In this document: positions 25,230 through 33,482 of the stretch, piece by piece
Layout of the letters: every line of letters starts with the position of its first letter
How positions within the stretch are numbered: position 1 is the stretch's first letter
NCBI RefSeq assembly: GCF_020539485.1
Contig: NZ_JACDXU010000007.1
Span: 1-39,507, forward strand
Length of the DNA stretch: 39,507 nt
DNA from: Fulverythrobacter ferritrahens
Lineage (GTDB): Bacteria > Pseudomonadota > Alphaproteobacteria > Sphingomonadales > Sphingomonadaceae
Direction: 5' to 3'
Position numbers and translations under genes: made by a program
Notes under the pieces: generated by a model
Databases searched by the model: none
Told to the model about the DNA's origin: nothing
Seen by the model: the letters and a program-made list of their open reading frames with translations, nothing else

Positions 25230-26447
25230 ATGACGCACAATCTAGTCAGGATAGCCGCTCCGCTCGCCATCGCGGCGCTGGGCCTTGCCGCGCCGATGGC
25301 TGCGCAGGCGCAGCAGGGGCAGAACCCCGCCGCCCCCGCAAGCTGCCTGCCGCAAGGCTTCTTCCCCGGTCCCGCCACTTACAAATCGGTTGAGCAATTG
25401 CCCGACGGGCGCGTGACCTTCCGCATCTGCGCCCCGGCAGCGCATCAGGCACGCGTCACCAGCAATGACATCGATCAGGCGATTCCCATGGGAATGCAGC
25501 CGGGCACGCAGCGCGGCCTGGCCATGACGAAGGACGAGGCCGGCCTGTGGAGCGCGACCACCGCCATTCCCGTTCCGCCTGACACCTATCGCTTCAATTT
25601 CGAGATCGACGGCGCGCGCGTGCCCGATCCGCAAGGCACCAGCTTCAGCCATGAACGGGTGGGCACCAATTCCACTTTCGAGACCAAGGGGCCCGAGGGC
25701 GAATTCCAGACCTGGCGGCAGGACGTGGCGCATGGCGCAGTCAGCCGGGTGGATTACTGGTCAAAGGCACTGGGCAGCAAACGGCAGGCCTATGTCTATA
25801 CTCCGCCGGGCTACATGAAGGACGGCAAGTCCTATCCCGTCCTCTATCTGGTGCATGGCGCGGGTGACAGCGCGGATAGCTGGACCAGCGTGGGCCATGC
25901 CCATTACATCCTCGACAACCTCATCGCGGCAGGCAAGGCCAGGCCGATGATCGTGGTCATGCCCTTCGGCCATACGCCTGACCGGCCGGGCGGCAACATG
26001 CTGGAGAATACCGATTTCGGGGACGATCTGATCGGCAGCCTGATCCCTTATGTCGATGCCAATTTCCGCACTTTGGCCGATCAGCATCACCGGGCCATGG
26101 CCGGCCTTTCCATGGGCGGGGCGCATACCCTGCGCTTCGGCCTGCCTCACCCGGAAACCTTCGATTACATCGGCATCTTCTCCATGGGGCTGGGCCTTGC
26201 CGGGCCGGAAGATGTGGAGCGCTATGAAAAGACCAATGACGCGGCTCTGCGCAAGGCCGCGCAGGACCTCGATCTGGTCTATTACGCCATGGGCAAGGAC
26301 GATTTCCTCTATGGCAGCGTCGCGCCCACTCGCGCCATGTTCGATAAATATGGTATCCGGCATGTCTATAACGAGACAGGCGGCGGCCACACCTGGATCA
26401 ACTGGCGGCGCTATCTCGCCGACTTCGCCCCGCGCCTTTTCCGCTAG
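25230..26447 (+). CDS. Exported CE1-type carbohydrate/feruloyl esterase
   Basis: A 405-residue protein with a signal peptide (LAIAALGLAAPMAAQA). An N-terminal beta-sandwich (about 45-150; VTFRICAPAAHQARVTSND, DTYRFNFEIDGARVPDP) resembles a CBM48/E-set domain. The alpha/beta-hydrolase domain has YPVLYLVHGAGDSADSW, nucleophile Ser294 in GLSMGG, Asp357/358 in MGKDDF and His387 in GGGHTW. This architecture is known from feruloyl and acetylxylan esterases linked to hemicellulose use. The start at 25230 is chosen for the signal peptide and the upstream GGGATGAGG. It is divergent from the GH3 gene. The acyl group removed is unknown. Confidence 0.87.
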   Translation: MTHNLVRIAAPLAIAALGLAAPMAAQAQQGQNPAAPASCLPQGFFPGPATYKSVEQLPDGRVTFRICAPAAHQARVTSNDIDQAIPMGMQPGTQRGLAMTKDEAGLWSATTAIPVPPDTYRFNFEIDGARVPDPQGTSFSHERVGTNSTFETKGPEGEFQTWRQDVAHGAVSRVDYWSKALGSKRQAYVYTPPGYMKDGKSYPVLYLVHGAGDSADSWTSVGHAHYILDNLIAAGKARPMIVVMPFGHTPDRPGGNMLENTDFGDDLIGSLIPYVDANFRTLADQHHRAMAGLSMGGAHTLRFGLPHPETFDYIGIFSMGLGLAGPEDVERYEKTNDAALRKAAQDLDLVYYAMGKDDFLYGSVAPTRAMFDKYGIRHVYNETGGGHTWINWRRYLADFAPRLFR

Positions 26448-26571
26448 GGCCGGGCAAACTGTCCCATGATCGGACTGGAGCAGAGAAAATCACCGTTATT
26501 TCAAATTCTTCGCTTGTAGAAATGTCCGCCGCCCTGCCATGGTTGGCATGGTTTACCGGGGGGTAAGGAAA

Positions 26572-28167
26572 GTGGAACCCGATCTTATTGTAATCGGCGG
26601 CGGCTCGGCCGGCTGCGCGGTGGCCGGCAGGCTCGCCGAAGCGGGCAAGCGCGTGGTCTTGCTGGAAGCCGGCAAGGATGCGCGTGACATTCGTTCGCGC
26701 GTGCCCGCCCTGATGGGCAAGCTGGTCCAGAACCCGGAGTTCGACTGGTGCTATTTCGGGGAGCCCGATCCTTCGGTGGGCGGCCGCCCCGGCCCCTGGC
26801 CCGCAGGCAAGCGCCTGGGCGGGGGCAGCACCATCAACGGCATGATGTTCATCCGTGGCCATGCCTGGGATTATGATCGATGGGCAGAACTGGGCGCCAA
26901 GGGCTGGGACCATGCATCCTGCCTGCCCTATTTCCGGCGGCTGGAAGATAATGAACGCGGGGAAGATGCCTGGCGCGGCAAGGGCGGGCCGATCTCCGTT
27001 TCCGAATGCCGCAGCCGCTATCCGATCACCGATAAATGGATCGACGCCGCGAGCGAGGCAGGCATTCGCCGCGCCAAGGATCTCAATGGCGAGCTGGCCG
27101 AAGGGGTGGATTATATCCAGCTTTCGCAGCGGCGCGGCTGGCGCAGCTCCAGCGCCGGCTATCTCGATGGGCTGGGCAGCGGCCTGAAGCCCGATGTCGT
27201 GACCGAAGCGCAGGTTCTCTCCATCCAGGTGGCCGACGGGCGCGCACGCGGCATAACCTATATGCGCGGCGGGCAGAGGCACAGCCTGCGCGCACGTGAA
27301 GGCGTGGTGGTTTCAGCCGGTGCGCTCAATACGCCGCGGCTGCTGATGCTTTCCGGCATCGGCCCCGCGCAGCATCTGCGCGACATGGGGATCGACGTGC
27401 TGCGCGATCTTCCGGGCGTGGGCAGCAATCTGCAGGATCATGCCGGGCTCCACCTGATCAACACGGTGGACATGCACACGCTGAACAATGACGCGCATGG
27501 CCTGCGCGCGCCGCTGCAATTGCTGCGCTTCATTTTCGGCGGCACCGGGGCCCTGACCACCGGCATCGGCCATGCCCAGGCTTTCGTGCGCAGCCGGCCG
27601 GGCCTGCCCGTGCCCAATCTGCAACTCGCCTTCTCGGCCTTCTCTTTCGAAGTGACGCCGCAGGGCAATGTGGTGCTGAAGCCCGAATCCTCGGTCGCCA
27701 CGTTCATTGGGCTGATGCGCCCGGCCCATCGCGGGCGGGTAAGCCTGCGCTCGGCCGACCCGGCGGCACCCCCGATCATCGAGCATCAATTGTTGGGCGA
27801 TGATGACGATGTGGAGCAGCTGGTGGAAGGGATCGCCCTCGCCCGCCGGATCATGCGCCAGCGCTCGATGGAATCCCACGTGCTGCGCGAACAGCGCCCC
27901 GGCGCGGATTTCGAAAGCAAGGAAGCCCTGCGCGACTATGTGCGCCTTGCCTCCATGTCGATGTTCCACCCGGTCGGCACGGCCAAGATCGGCCCGGATG
28001 GCGATCCCGATGCCGTGCTGGACGCAGAATTGCGCGTGCGCGGCGTCTGCGGGCTGTGGGTGGCCGATGCCTCGGTGATGCCCACCATCCCGCAGGGCAA
28101 CACCAATGCCACCTCGATCATGATCGGCGACAAGGCGGCAGACCACATCCTGCGCACGATAGCCTAG
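26572..28167 (+). CDS. GMC family FAD-dependent alcohol oxidoreductase
   Basis: A 531-residue flavoprotein. The FAD-binding GGGSAG lies at residues 9-14, with VVLLEAG about 20 residues on. GMC signatures follow (PWPAGKRLGGGSTINGMMFIRG; VVVSAGALNTPRLLMLSGIGP), and the active-site pair is His466 in FHPVGTAKIG and Asn510 in PQGNTNATS. Such enzymes oxidise primary alcohols (choline, polyethylene glycol, aryl alcohols). I prefer GTG at 26572 because it places the first FAD strand at the N-terminus; ATG at 26539 would add 11 unusual residues. No signal peptide is seen. Substrate is unknown; context suggests a catabolic alcohol. Confidence 0.87.
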   Translation: MEPDLIVIGGGSAGCAVAGRLAEAGKRVVLLEAGKDARDIRSRVPALMGKLVQNPEFDWCYFGEPDPSVGGRPGPWPAGKRLGGGSTINGMMFIRGHAWDYDRWAELGAKGWDHASCLPYFRRLEDNERGEDAWRGKGGPISVSECRSRYPITDKWIDAASEAGIRRAKDLNGELAEGVDYIQLSQRRGWRSSSAGYLDGLGSGLKPDVVTEAQVLSIQVADGRARGITYMRGGQRHSLRAREGVVVSAGALNTPRLLMLSGIGPAQHLRDMGIDVLRDLPGVGSNLQDHAGLHLINTVDMHTLNNDAHGLRAPLQLLRFIFGGTGALTTGIGHAQAFVRSRPGLPVPNLQLAFSAFSFEVTPQGNVVLKPESSVATFIGLMRPAHRGRVSLRSADPAAPPIIEHQLLGDDDDVEQLVEGIALARRIMRQRSMESHVLREQRPGADFESKEALRDYVRLASMSMFHPVGTAKIGPDGDPDAVLDAELRVRGVCGLWVADASVMPTIPQGNTNATSIMIGDKAADHILRTIA

Positions 28168-28369
28168 GCGGCGTGGGCAGAATCCCGTCAAATTACCCCC
28201 TCCGCCTCTGTTCAAAAGCGCGGGAAGCAGCCCAGGGTAAGGCCGGAGAGTTTTCCACTCCCCCCATCCGGCAAATTGCCATTCGGCGGCCAAGCCCCCA
28301 TGATGGCCATGGATGGGCGCGCGGCGGGCGGAATGCCCGGGCGTGAGCTGCAATGGATAGTCGGGGCAA

Positions 28370-28903
28370 ATGATGGCGGAACAATCGGCAGGCGATGATG
28401 CCGCGGAGGCGGGGCAGACCTTCGGTGCCATAGGCATCGGTCCTTTCCGCGAAGGCGATGCCTCGCCGGATATATACTTCACCATTTCGCTGGTGTTGGC
28501 CGCCCGCCGCTGGCGTTCGCTGCTGGACGAGAAGCTGCGCCCGATCAACCAGAGTTCCGCCCGGATGGAGGCGATGTCCGCCATTCGCAATTCCCCCACG
28601 CTCAGCCCTCAGGTCGATATTGCGCGCCGCCTGCGGATCGAAGGGCCGACGCTGACACGGATGCTCGATTCGCTGGAGAAGGACGGGCTGGTGGAGCGCC
28701 TGCCTGATCCCAAGGATCGCCGGACCAAGCTGCTGCGGCTGACGCCCGAGGGCGAGGCCGCGCTGGAACAGGTATTCGCCATTGCCGAAGAATGGCGTTC
28801 CCGCCTGCTGGATGGCTTCGCGGAAGACGACAAGGAACAGGCCACCCGTTTCTGCACCGCGCTGGTCGGGCGGCTCGATACCGGGCTGGAAGATGGCGCG
28901 TAA
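28370..28903 (+). CDS. MarR family transcriptional regulator
   Basis: A 177-residue protein with a MarR winged helix-turn-helix at about 75-130: LSPQVDIARRLRIEGPTLTRMLDSLEKDGLVERLPDPKDRRTKLLRLTPEGEAAL. The DRR wing motif is present. Its N-terminus (1-35) is longer and more acidic than usual. MarR dimers usually repress nearby catabolic genes and release DNA on binding phenolic or other small ligands. It lies between the GMC oxidoreductase and the ThDP enzyme genes on the same strand. An inverted repeat at 28955-28970, just after this gene, is a candidate operator. Confidence 0.92.
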   Translation: MMAEQSAGDDAAEAGQTFGAIGIGPFREGDASPDIYFTISLVLAARRWRSLLDEKLRPINQSSARMEAMSAIRNSPTLSPQVDIARRLRIEGPTLTRMLDSLEKDGLVERLPDPKDRRTKLLRLTPEGEAALEQVFAIAEEWRSRLLDGFAEDDKEQATRFCTALVGRLDTGLEDGA

Positions 28904-28954
28904 CACCCCCTGATTGCGCCCTCCCCGCTTTTAATCTAGCCGCCGCTGCGTAAT

Positions 28955-28970
28955 CCAGGTCATGAACTGG
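28955..28970. promoter_or_regulatory. Inverted repeat before the ThDP enzyme gene (candidate MarR operator)
   Basis: CCAGGTCATGAACTGG is a 16-bp near-perfect palindrome, with one mismatched pair and TCATGA at its centre. It ends 16 bp before the ThDP enzyme start codon. Size and symmetry suit a MarR dimer, and a MarR gene lies directly upstream. Binding is inferred. Confidence 0.4.
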
Positions 28971-28986
28971 CATCAATCGGGGAGAG

Positions 28987-30663
28987 ATGATGAGAACGGG
29001 CAAAGGCGTTTCCGGCCAGCAGGTCCACTCCAACGGCACGGTGGCTGATGCCATTGCGGCAGTGCTGAAGCGCGAAGGGGTGGAGATCGTCTTCGGCTAT
29101 CCCCGCAACCAGATCCTCGAAGCCGCTGCCCGGATCGACATCCGCACCATCATCGTCCGCCAGGAACGCACCGGCCTGCACATGGCCGATGCGATGAGCC
29201 GCATGACCAAGGGCGAGAAGATGGGCGTCTTCGTGATGCAGCAGGGCCCGGGCGCGGAGAATGCCTTTGGCGGCGTGGCGCAGGCCTATGCCGATTGCGT
29301 GCCGGTGCTGGTGATGCCGCAGGGCTATGCGCTGAGCCAGGCCTATGTGCCCTATAATTTCAACTCGGTCCGCTCCATGGCCAGCGTGGCAAAACATGCC
29401 GAGCCGCTGACCAATGGCAAGGATGTGGTGGCCGTGATGCGCCGCGCCTTCGCCATGCTGCGCAACGGCCGCCCGCAGCCGGTGGTGATCGAGCTGCCCT
29501 ATGACATTCTCGACCAGCAATTCGACGCGCCGATGGATTACACCCCCGGCAAGGTGGCGCTGAGCCAGCCCGCCCATGCCGATATCGAAGCGGCGGCCGA
29601 TGCGCTGATCGCGGCGGATAATCCGGCGATCTATGCCGGGCAGGGCATTCACTGGTCCGAAGCCTATGACGAGCTGCGCGAGCTGGCCGAACATCTGGCC
29701 ATCCCGGTGATGACCAGCCTGCCGGGCAAGAGCTGCTTCGACGAGACGCATCCCCTCGCCCTCGGTTCCGGCGGCAACGGGATCAATGGCTGCGTGCGCA
29801 AATGGCTGGACGAATGCGACCTGCTGTTCGGCATCGGCTGTTCCTTCACCGCCACGTCCTTCGGCCTCGCCATTCCGGCCGGCAAGCGGGTGATCCATGC
29901 GACGCTGGACCCGCTGGACATCGACAAGTGCGTACCCAGCGAACTGGCGCTGATCGGCGATGCGAAGCTGACCCTGCGCGCCCTGATCGAAGCGGTGAAA
30001 GCCCGCTCCCCCCATCGCCGCGATGCCGCACCGGTAGCCGCGAAGATCAAGGCCGTGGAGGCCGAATGGCTGGCCAAATGGATGCCCAAATGCACGCAGG
30101 AGACATCGCCGCTCTCCCCCTATCGCGTATTGTGGGATCTGCAGCAGACGGTGGATGTCGACAACGTCATCATCACCCATGACGCCGGCAGCCCGCGCGA
30201 CCAGCTGGTGCCTTTCTGGAAGAGCACCAGCCCACATTCCTATATCGGCTGGGGCAAATCGACTCAGCTCGGCTATGGCCTCGGGCTGGTGATGGGTGCC
30301 AAGCTCGCCTGCCCGGACAAGCTCTGCATCAATGTCTGGGGCGATGCCGCCATCGGCTTTACCGGCACCGATCTGGAAACCGCCGCGCGCGATGGCATTC
30401 CGATCCTCTCCATCCTGCTCAACAACGAAGCCATGGCCATCGAGTTGCCGATCATGCCGCAAGCGACGGAGAAATTCCGGGCGACCGACATTTCCGGCGA
30501 TTACGCGGCCTTCGCCCGTTCGCTCGGTTGCCATGGGGAGCGGGTGACTCAGGCCAGCGAGATCGTTCCGGCCCTCAAGCGGGCACTGGCCGCCATCGAA
30601 GGTGGCCAGCCCGCGCTGGTGGAATTCATCACCGAGAAGGAAACGGTGATCTCCAAGGGGTAA
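28987..30663 (+). CDS. Thiamine diphosphate-dependent enzyme (acetolactate synthase-like)
   Basis: A 558-residue protein with the three-domain ThDP layout: Pyr domain (about 15-185; catalytic Glu60 in VRQERTGLHMADAMSR), central domain (about 205-345), PP domain (about 375-550). The ThDP/Mg motif reads GDAAIGF at 452-458 with LLNNEAMA 25 residues on (Asn479, Asn480); most relatives have GDG. There is no FAD-site evidence that I can judge. Relatives include acetolactate synthase, benzoylformate decarboxylase and oxalyl-CoA decarboxylase, so a 2-oxo acid decarboxylase or carboligase is likely. A second ATG at 28990 has better spacing from GGGGAGAG and may be the real start. Confidence 0.85.
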   Translation: MMRTGKGVSGQQVHSNGTVADAIAAVLKREGVEIVFGYPRNQILEAAARIDIRTIIVRQERTGLHMADAMSRMTKGEKMGVFVMQQGPGAENAFGGVAQAYADCVPVLVMPQGYALSQAYVPYNFNSVRSMASVAKHAEPLTNGKDVVAVMRRAFAMLRNGRPQPVVIELPYDILDQQFDAPMDYTPGKVALSQPAHADIEAAADALIAADNPAIYAGQGIHWSEAYDELRELAEHLAIPVMTSLPGKSCFDETHPLALGSGGNGINGCVRKWLDECDLLFGIGCSFTATSFGLAIPAGKRVIHATLDPLDIDKCVPSELALIGDAKLTLRALIEAVKARSPHRRDAAPVAAKIKAVEAEWLAKWMPKCTQETSPLSPYRVLWDLQQTVDVDNVIITHDAGSPRDQLVPFWKSTSPHSYIGWGKSTQLGYGLGLVMGAKLACPDKLCINVWGDAAIGFTGTDLETAARDGIPILSILLNNEAMAIELPIMPQATEKFRATDISGDYAAFARSLGCHGERVTQASEIVPALKRALAAIEGGQPALVEFITEKETVISKG

Positions 30664-30672
30664 TGGCGCACC

Positions 30673-30740
30673 TACCCCTCCGTCACGCGCCTGCGGCGCG
30701 CGCCACCTCCCCATCCTGCATCGCAGGACAGGGAGGAGCT
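30673..30740. repeat. Dispersed hairpin repeat, copy B
   Basis: It shares CCCCTCCGTCA, GCCACCTCCCC and AGGGAGGAGCT, in this order, with the copy at 19916-20037; the inner palindrome differs (GCGCC-TGC-GGCGC). Like that copy it lies between the ends of two convergent genes. Confidence 0.7.
30706..30736. terminator. Hairpin between convergent ThDP and receptor genes
   Basis: CCTCCC (30706-30711) pairs with GGGAGG (30731-30736), and inside it TCCTGC (30714-30719) pairs with GCAGGA (30723-30728) around ATC. The site lies within repeat copy B and could end transcription from either side. Confidence 0.45.
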
Positions 30741-30745
30741 TCGGA

Positions 30746-32773
30746 TCAGAACCCGTAGCGCACTCCGCCCCACAGGGTCAGCGGTGCGCCATAGTCGATC
30801 GAGCCGGCCTGATTGCGGGTGACGATCTTTTCGTCGAACAGGTTTTCCACCCGCAGGACGAGGCTGAACTTCTCGACTACCGGAACCTGCGCGAACAGAT
30901 CCACCGTGGTCGCGGCGGGCAGCACGTCGGTCTCGTCATCGCCTTCGAACTGGTCGGCGACATAACGCAGCGTGGCCGCGATGCGCCAATCCTTCTTCGG
31001 CTCCCAGCTCACCGTAGCGCTGGCCGCGAAATCGGGGGTCTGCGCGGGGCGATTGCCGTCCAGCGCGGCAGACACGCCGCTGCCCTCCACCTTGGCGTCG
31101 GTATAGGCCAGCGTGCCCTGGAACTTGAGCGGCCCACTGCCCAGCGTGGCGGCAAGCTCCACCCCGGTGGACTTCACCGCATCGACATTCTGCCGCTGGC
31201 GATCCGTACCGCTGAGAGTGACATTGGCGATGGCGTTCTCCACCCGGTTGGTAAACAGGGTGAGCGAGAAATCGACGCCTCTGGCCGCCGTCGCATCCAG
31301 CCCCACTTCATAGCCTTCCAGCCTCTCATTCCTGAGATTGGCATTGGCATAGGTGGTGACGGGGAAGACCACGAAAGGCCGGTACAGCTCGTTCAAAGTG
31401 GGCTGGCGCAAGCCGGTATAGGCCGCGGCGCGCGCGCGCACCCCATGCGCGACATCGGCCGTGGCCCCCACCCGCCAGGAGAAGTCCCAGCCCGAACGGT
31501 CGGTATAGGTCGAATCCTCGATCACACCGCCCGCCGCATTGAGATTGCGGTGATAGCCGTCGCGGATGCTCCAGCGATCCGCCCGCACGCCGCCGGTCAG
31601 CAGGATCGGGCCCAGCGTATAGTCGTCTTCCAGGAACAGGCCGAAATCCGAATTGGTGCCGCCGGCAAAGCGGCTGCCGTTGCCCGCACCGCTGGCGAGA
31701 TAGCGATATTCCGAAAGATCACCGTCCGACTGGCGGAAATCCGCGCCGATCCGCAATGTGTGGCCACCGCCGACCGGCGGGCGCACTTCCACCTTGCCGC
31801 CGAAGCCGCTGGCGGGCGTATCGGCCTGATCGAGCGTTTTCTTGTAGGTGCTGGAGGAAATCACGATGTTCGAGAAATTGCGCCACTGGCCATAGCCCAG
31901 CACATCGAACTGCCAGTCGCCCCGGCCGACGAGGCGCACGGAAATATCCTGGCCCTTGGTGGCGTTGTCCGCCCCGGCAAAGCGCAGGGTGCGATTGTCT
32001 TCAAAGGCAAGCCCGCGCACCTGGAGGCTGACGTCGGCGCCGAGCTGCTGCACCACCCGCGCATTGGCGGACCAGCTTTCATAGGCCGCAGGAACGGAAG
32101 CCGCGACGCGCTGGTCCTTCGGCGTGGTCCAGAAACCATCGCCCCGGTCCCACCTGCCGCTGACCACTGCGAAGCCGCTGCCCCATTGCGGCGCCAGACT
32201 GCCTTCCAGTTCCGTATCGCCACGATCGTTCACCATTGCTTGCGCCCGGACCAAGCCGAGATCGCTTGCATCGATGCTTTCCAGCTCGACAGTACCGGCC
32301 AGCGCGCCTGCGCCGAAGGGGCCCGAACCGCCGCCGCGCGTCACGCGGATCATTTCCAGCTGGTTGGGCGACAGGGCCGAAAGGGGCACATGGCCGAAGA
32401 AGGGATCGATCATCGGCACGCCGTCCAGCAGCACCAAGGCGCGGCTGCTGGCATTGCCGCCCAGCGCACGCAGGGTCACGCCCTGCGCCGTGGGATTGGA
32501 CGAACGGCTGTCCGATCGGCGGAATTGCTGGAAGCCCGCAACATTGGACAGCGCATCCTCGATCCGGCCCGAAGCAGTGGAAGTCAATTGCTCCTGATCC
32601 ACAACCACGGTGGAATAGGCGATAGTGGACGGCGTCGCTTCCAGACCGTGGCCGGTCACGACGATCTCCTCGCCTTCATACACCTCGTCCTGCCCTGCAG
32701 TATCCTGCGCGAAAGCGGGCGTGGAAAGGGCGGCGACAGCACCACCGGCGAGCAGGCAAATCCTCATTTTCAT
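30746..32773 (-). CDS. TonB-dependent outer-membrane receptor
   Basis: A 675-residue receptor with a signal peptide (ICLLAGGAVAALSTPAFAQ) and a TonB-box-like EEIVVTG. The plug domain (about 35-150) includes ALSNVAGFQQFRRSDSRSSNPTAQGVTLRALGGNASSRALVLLDGVPMID and VTRGGGSGPFGAGALAGTVEL. The barrel ends in Phe (LWGGVRYGF), as outer-membrane barrels do. It is a compact receptor, closer to the BtuB/FecA-like size than to long SusC-like ones. Start 32773 is supported by GGAAGG 7 bp upstream. It is divergent from an exported SnoaL-like gene. The ligand is unknown; neighbouring catabolic genes suggest a growth substrate, but a siderophore is possible. Confidence 0.93.
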   Translation of the reverse strand: MKMRICLLAGGAVAALSTPAFAQDTAGQDEVYEGEEIVVTGHGLEATPSTIAYSTVVVDQEQLTSTASGRIEDALSNVAGFQQFRRSDSRSSNPTAQGVTLRALGGNASSRALVLLDGVPMIDPFFGHVPLSALSPNQLEMIRVTRGGGSGPFGAGALAGTVELESIDASDLGLVRAQAMVNDRGDTELEGSLAPQWGSGFAVVSGRWDRGDGFWTTPKDQRVAASVPAAYESWSANARVVQQLGADVSLQVRGLAFEDNRTLRFAGADNATKGQDISVRLVGRGDWQFDVLGYGQWRNFSNIVISSSTYKKTLDQADTPASGFGGKVEVRPPVGGGHTLRIGADFRQSDGDLSEYRYLASGAGNGSRFAGGTNSDFGLFLEDDYTLGPILLTGGVRADRWSIRDGYHRNLNAAGGVIEDSTYTDRSGWDFSWRVGATADVAHGVRARAAAYTGLRQPTLNELYRPFVVFPVTTYANANLRNERLEGYEVGLDATAARGVDFSLTLFTNRVENAIANVTLSGTDRQRQNVDAVKSTGVELAATLGSGPLKFQGTLAYTDAKVEGSGVSAALDGNRPAQTPDFAASATVSWEPKKDWRIAATLRYVADQFEGDDETDVLPAATTVDLFAQVPVVEKFSLVLRVENLFDEKIVTRNQAGSIDYGAPLTLWGGVRYGF

Positions 32774-32880
32774 TATCGGCCTTCCATTCCGGACAAAGTC
32801 AATTGCGGCCCCTGTAGCGTCTGAATCTTGCCGCGTCACCCCACCTCTGGCAGGGAGCGACCAGAACAAGGGAGAATGCG

Positions 32881-33426
32881 ATGCGTAAGGCCTTCATCAT
32901 GCAGGCGGCAGCTGCTCTGATGCTGACGGCGTCCCATAATACGCTCGCGGCAGAGGAGAAAGCACAGCCCATGAATGCCGTCGGACCAGTCGTGGCGGAA
33001 GACCACGCAGCACTGCTTGCCAGTGACGACCCCCAACTCGCCGCGAACAAGCGGCTGGTCTATGACATGTACCGCATCGTGCTGCAGGCCGGTCTTGCCG
33101 GCCGCGCGCATGAGTTCGTCACGGAAAACTATGTCCAGCACAATCCCAATGCGGCGCAGGGGCTGGACGGGCTGATCGAATATGTCCGCTCCACTCGCCC
33201 CGAACGCGAAATCAAGGAGAAGCTGGAGCTGCCGCTGATCCAGCTGATCGCGGAAGGCAATTACGTGATGACATCGTTCGTGCGTCCGGAAAAGGACGCG
33301 AAGGGCGAAACCTATTATTCGACCTGGTTCGATCTCTATCGGATCGAGAACGGCAAGGTTGCCGAACATTGGGATCCGATGCTGAAAAGCGATCCCCGCA
33401 TCGATCCCAACGACAAGAAGCTCTGA
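32881..33426 (+). CDS. Exported SnoaL/NTF2-like protein
   Basis: A 181-residue protein with a signal peptide (FIMQAAAALMLTASHNTLAA) and a SnoaL-like cone fold (about 55-175): ANKRLVYDMYRIVLQAG, FVTENYVQHNPNAAQGLDGLIEYV, LIAEGNYVMTSFVRPE, YYSTWFDLYRIENGKVAEHWDPM. This pattern is common in predicted SnoaL-like polyketide-cyclase relatives. Members include isomerases, lyases and non-catalytic binders. It is divergent from the TonB-dependent receptor across 107 bp, so it may act periplasmically on what the receptor imports. Its activity cannot be assigned. Confidence 0.82.
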   Translation: MRKAFIMQAAAALMLTASHNTLAAEEKAQPMNAVGPVVAEDHAALLASDDPQLAANKRLVYDMYRIVLQAGLAGRAHEFVTENYVQHNPNAAQGLDGLIEYVRSTRPEREIKEKLELPLIQLIAEGNYVMTSFVRPEKDAKGETYYSTWFDLYRIENGKVAEHWDPMLKSDPRIDPNDKKL

Positions 33427-33433
33427 GGAGGGC

Positions 33434-33464
33434 CGTCATCGCGGGGGGAGCCCTCGCGATGACG
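33434..33464. terminator. Strong hairpin between convergent genes
   Basis: A 14-bp stem with a single G-T wobble: CGTCATCGCGGGGG (33434-33447) against CCCTCGCGATGACG (33451-33464), loop GAG. It starts 7 bp after the SnoaL-like stop codon and lies before the end of the convergent gene. The sequence resembles a dispersed palindrome common in alphaproteobacteria. Confidence 0.6.
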
Positions 33465-33482
33465 CTGTCCCGGAGGCGAAAA

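Noticed and set aside
26505-26571. Short inverted repeats (CCATG...CATGG, ATTTC...GAAAT) before the GMC gene
   Set aside because: Arms of five bases with long or variable spacers are expected by chance.
28960-30714. 584-codon minus-strand frame opposite the ThDP enzyme
   Set aside because: Antisense to an enzyme with clear catalytic motifs; no ribosome site or domain.
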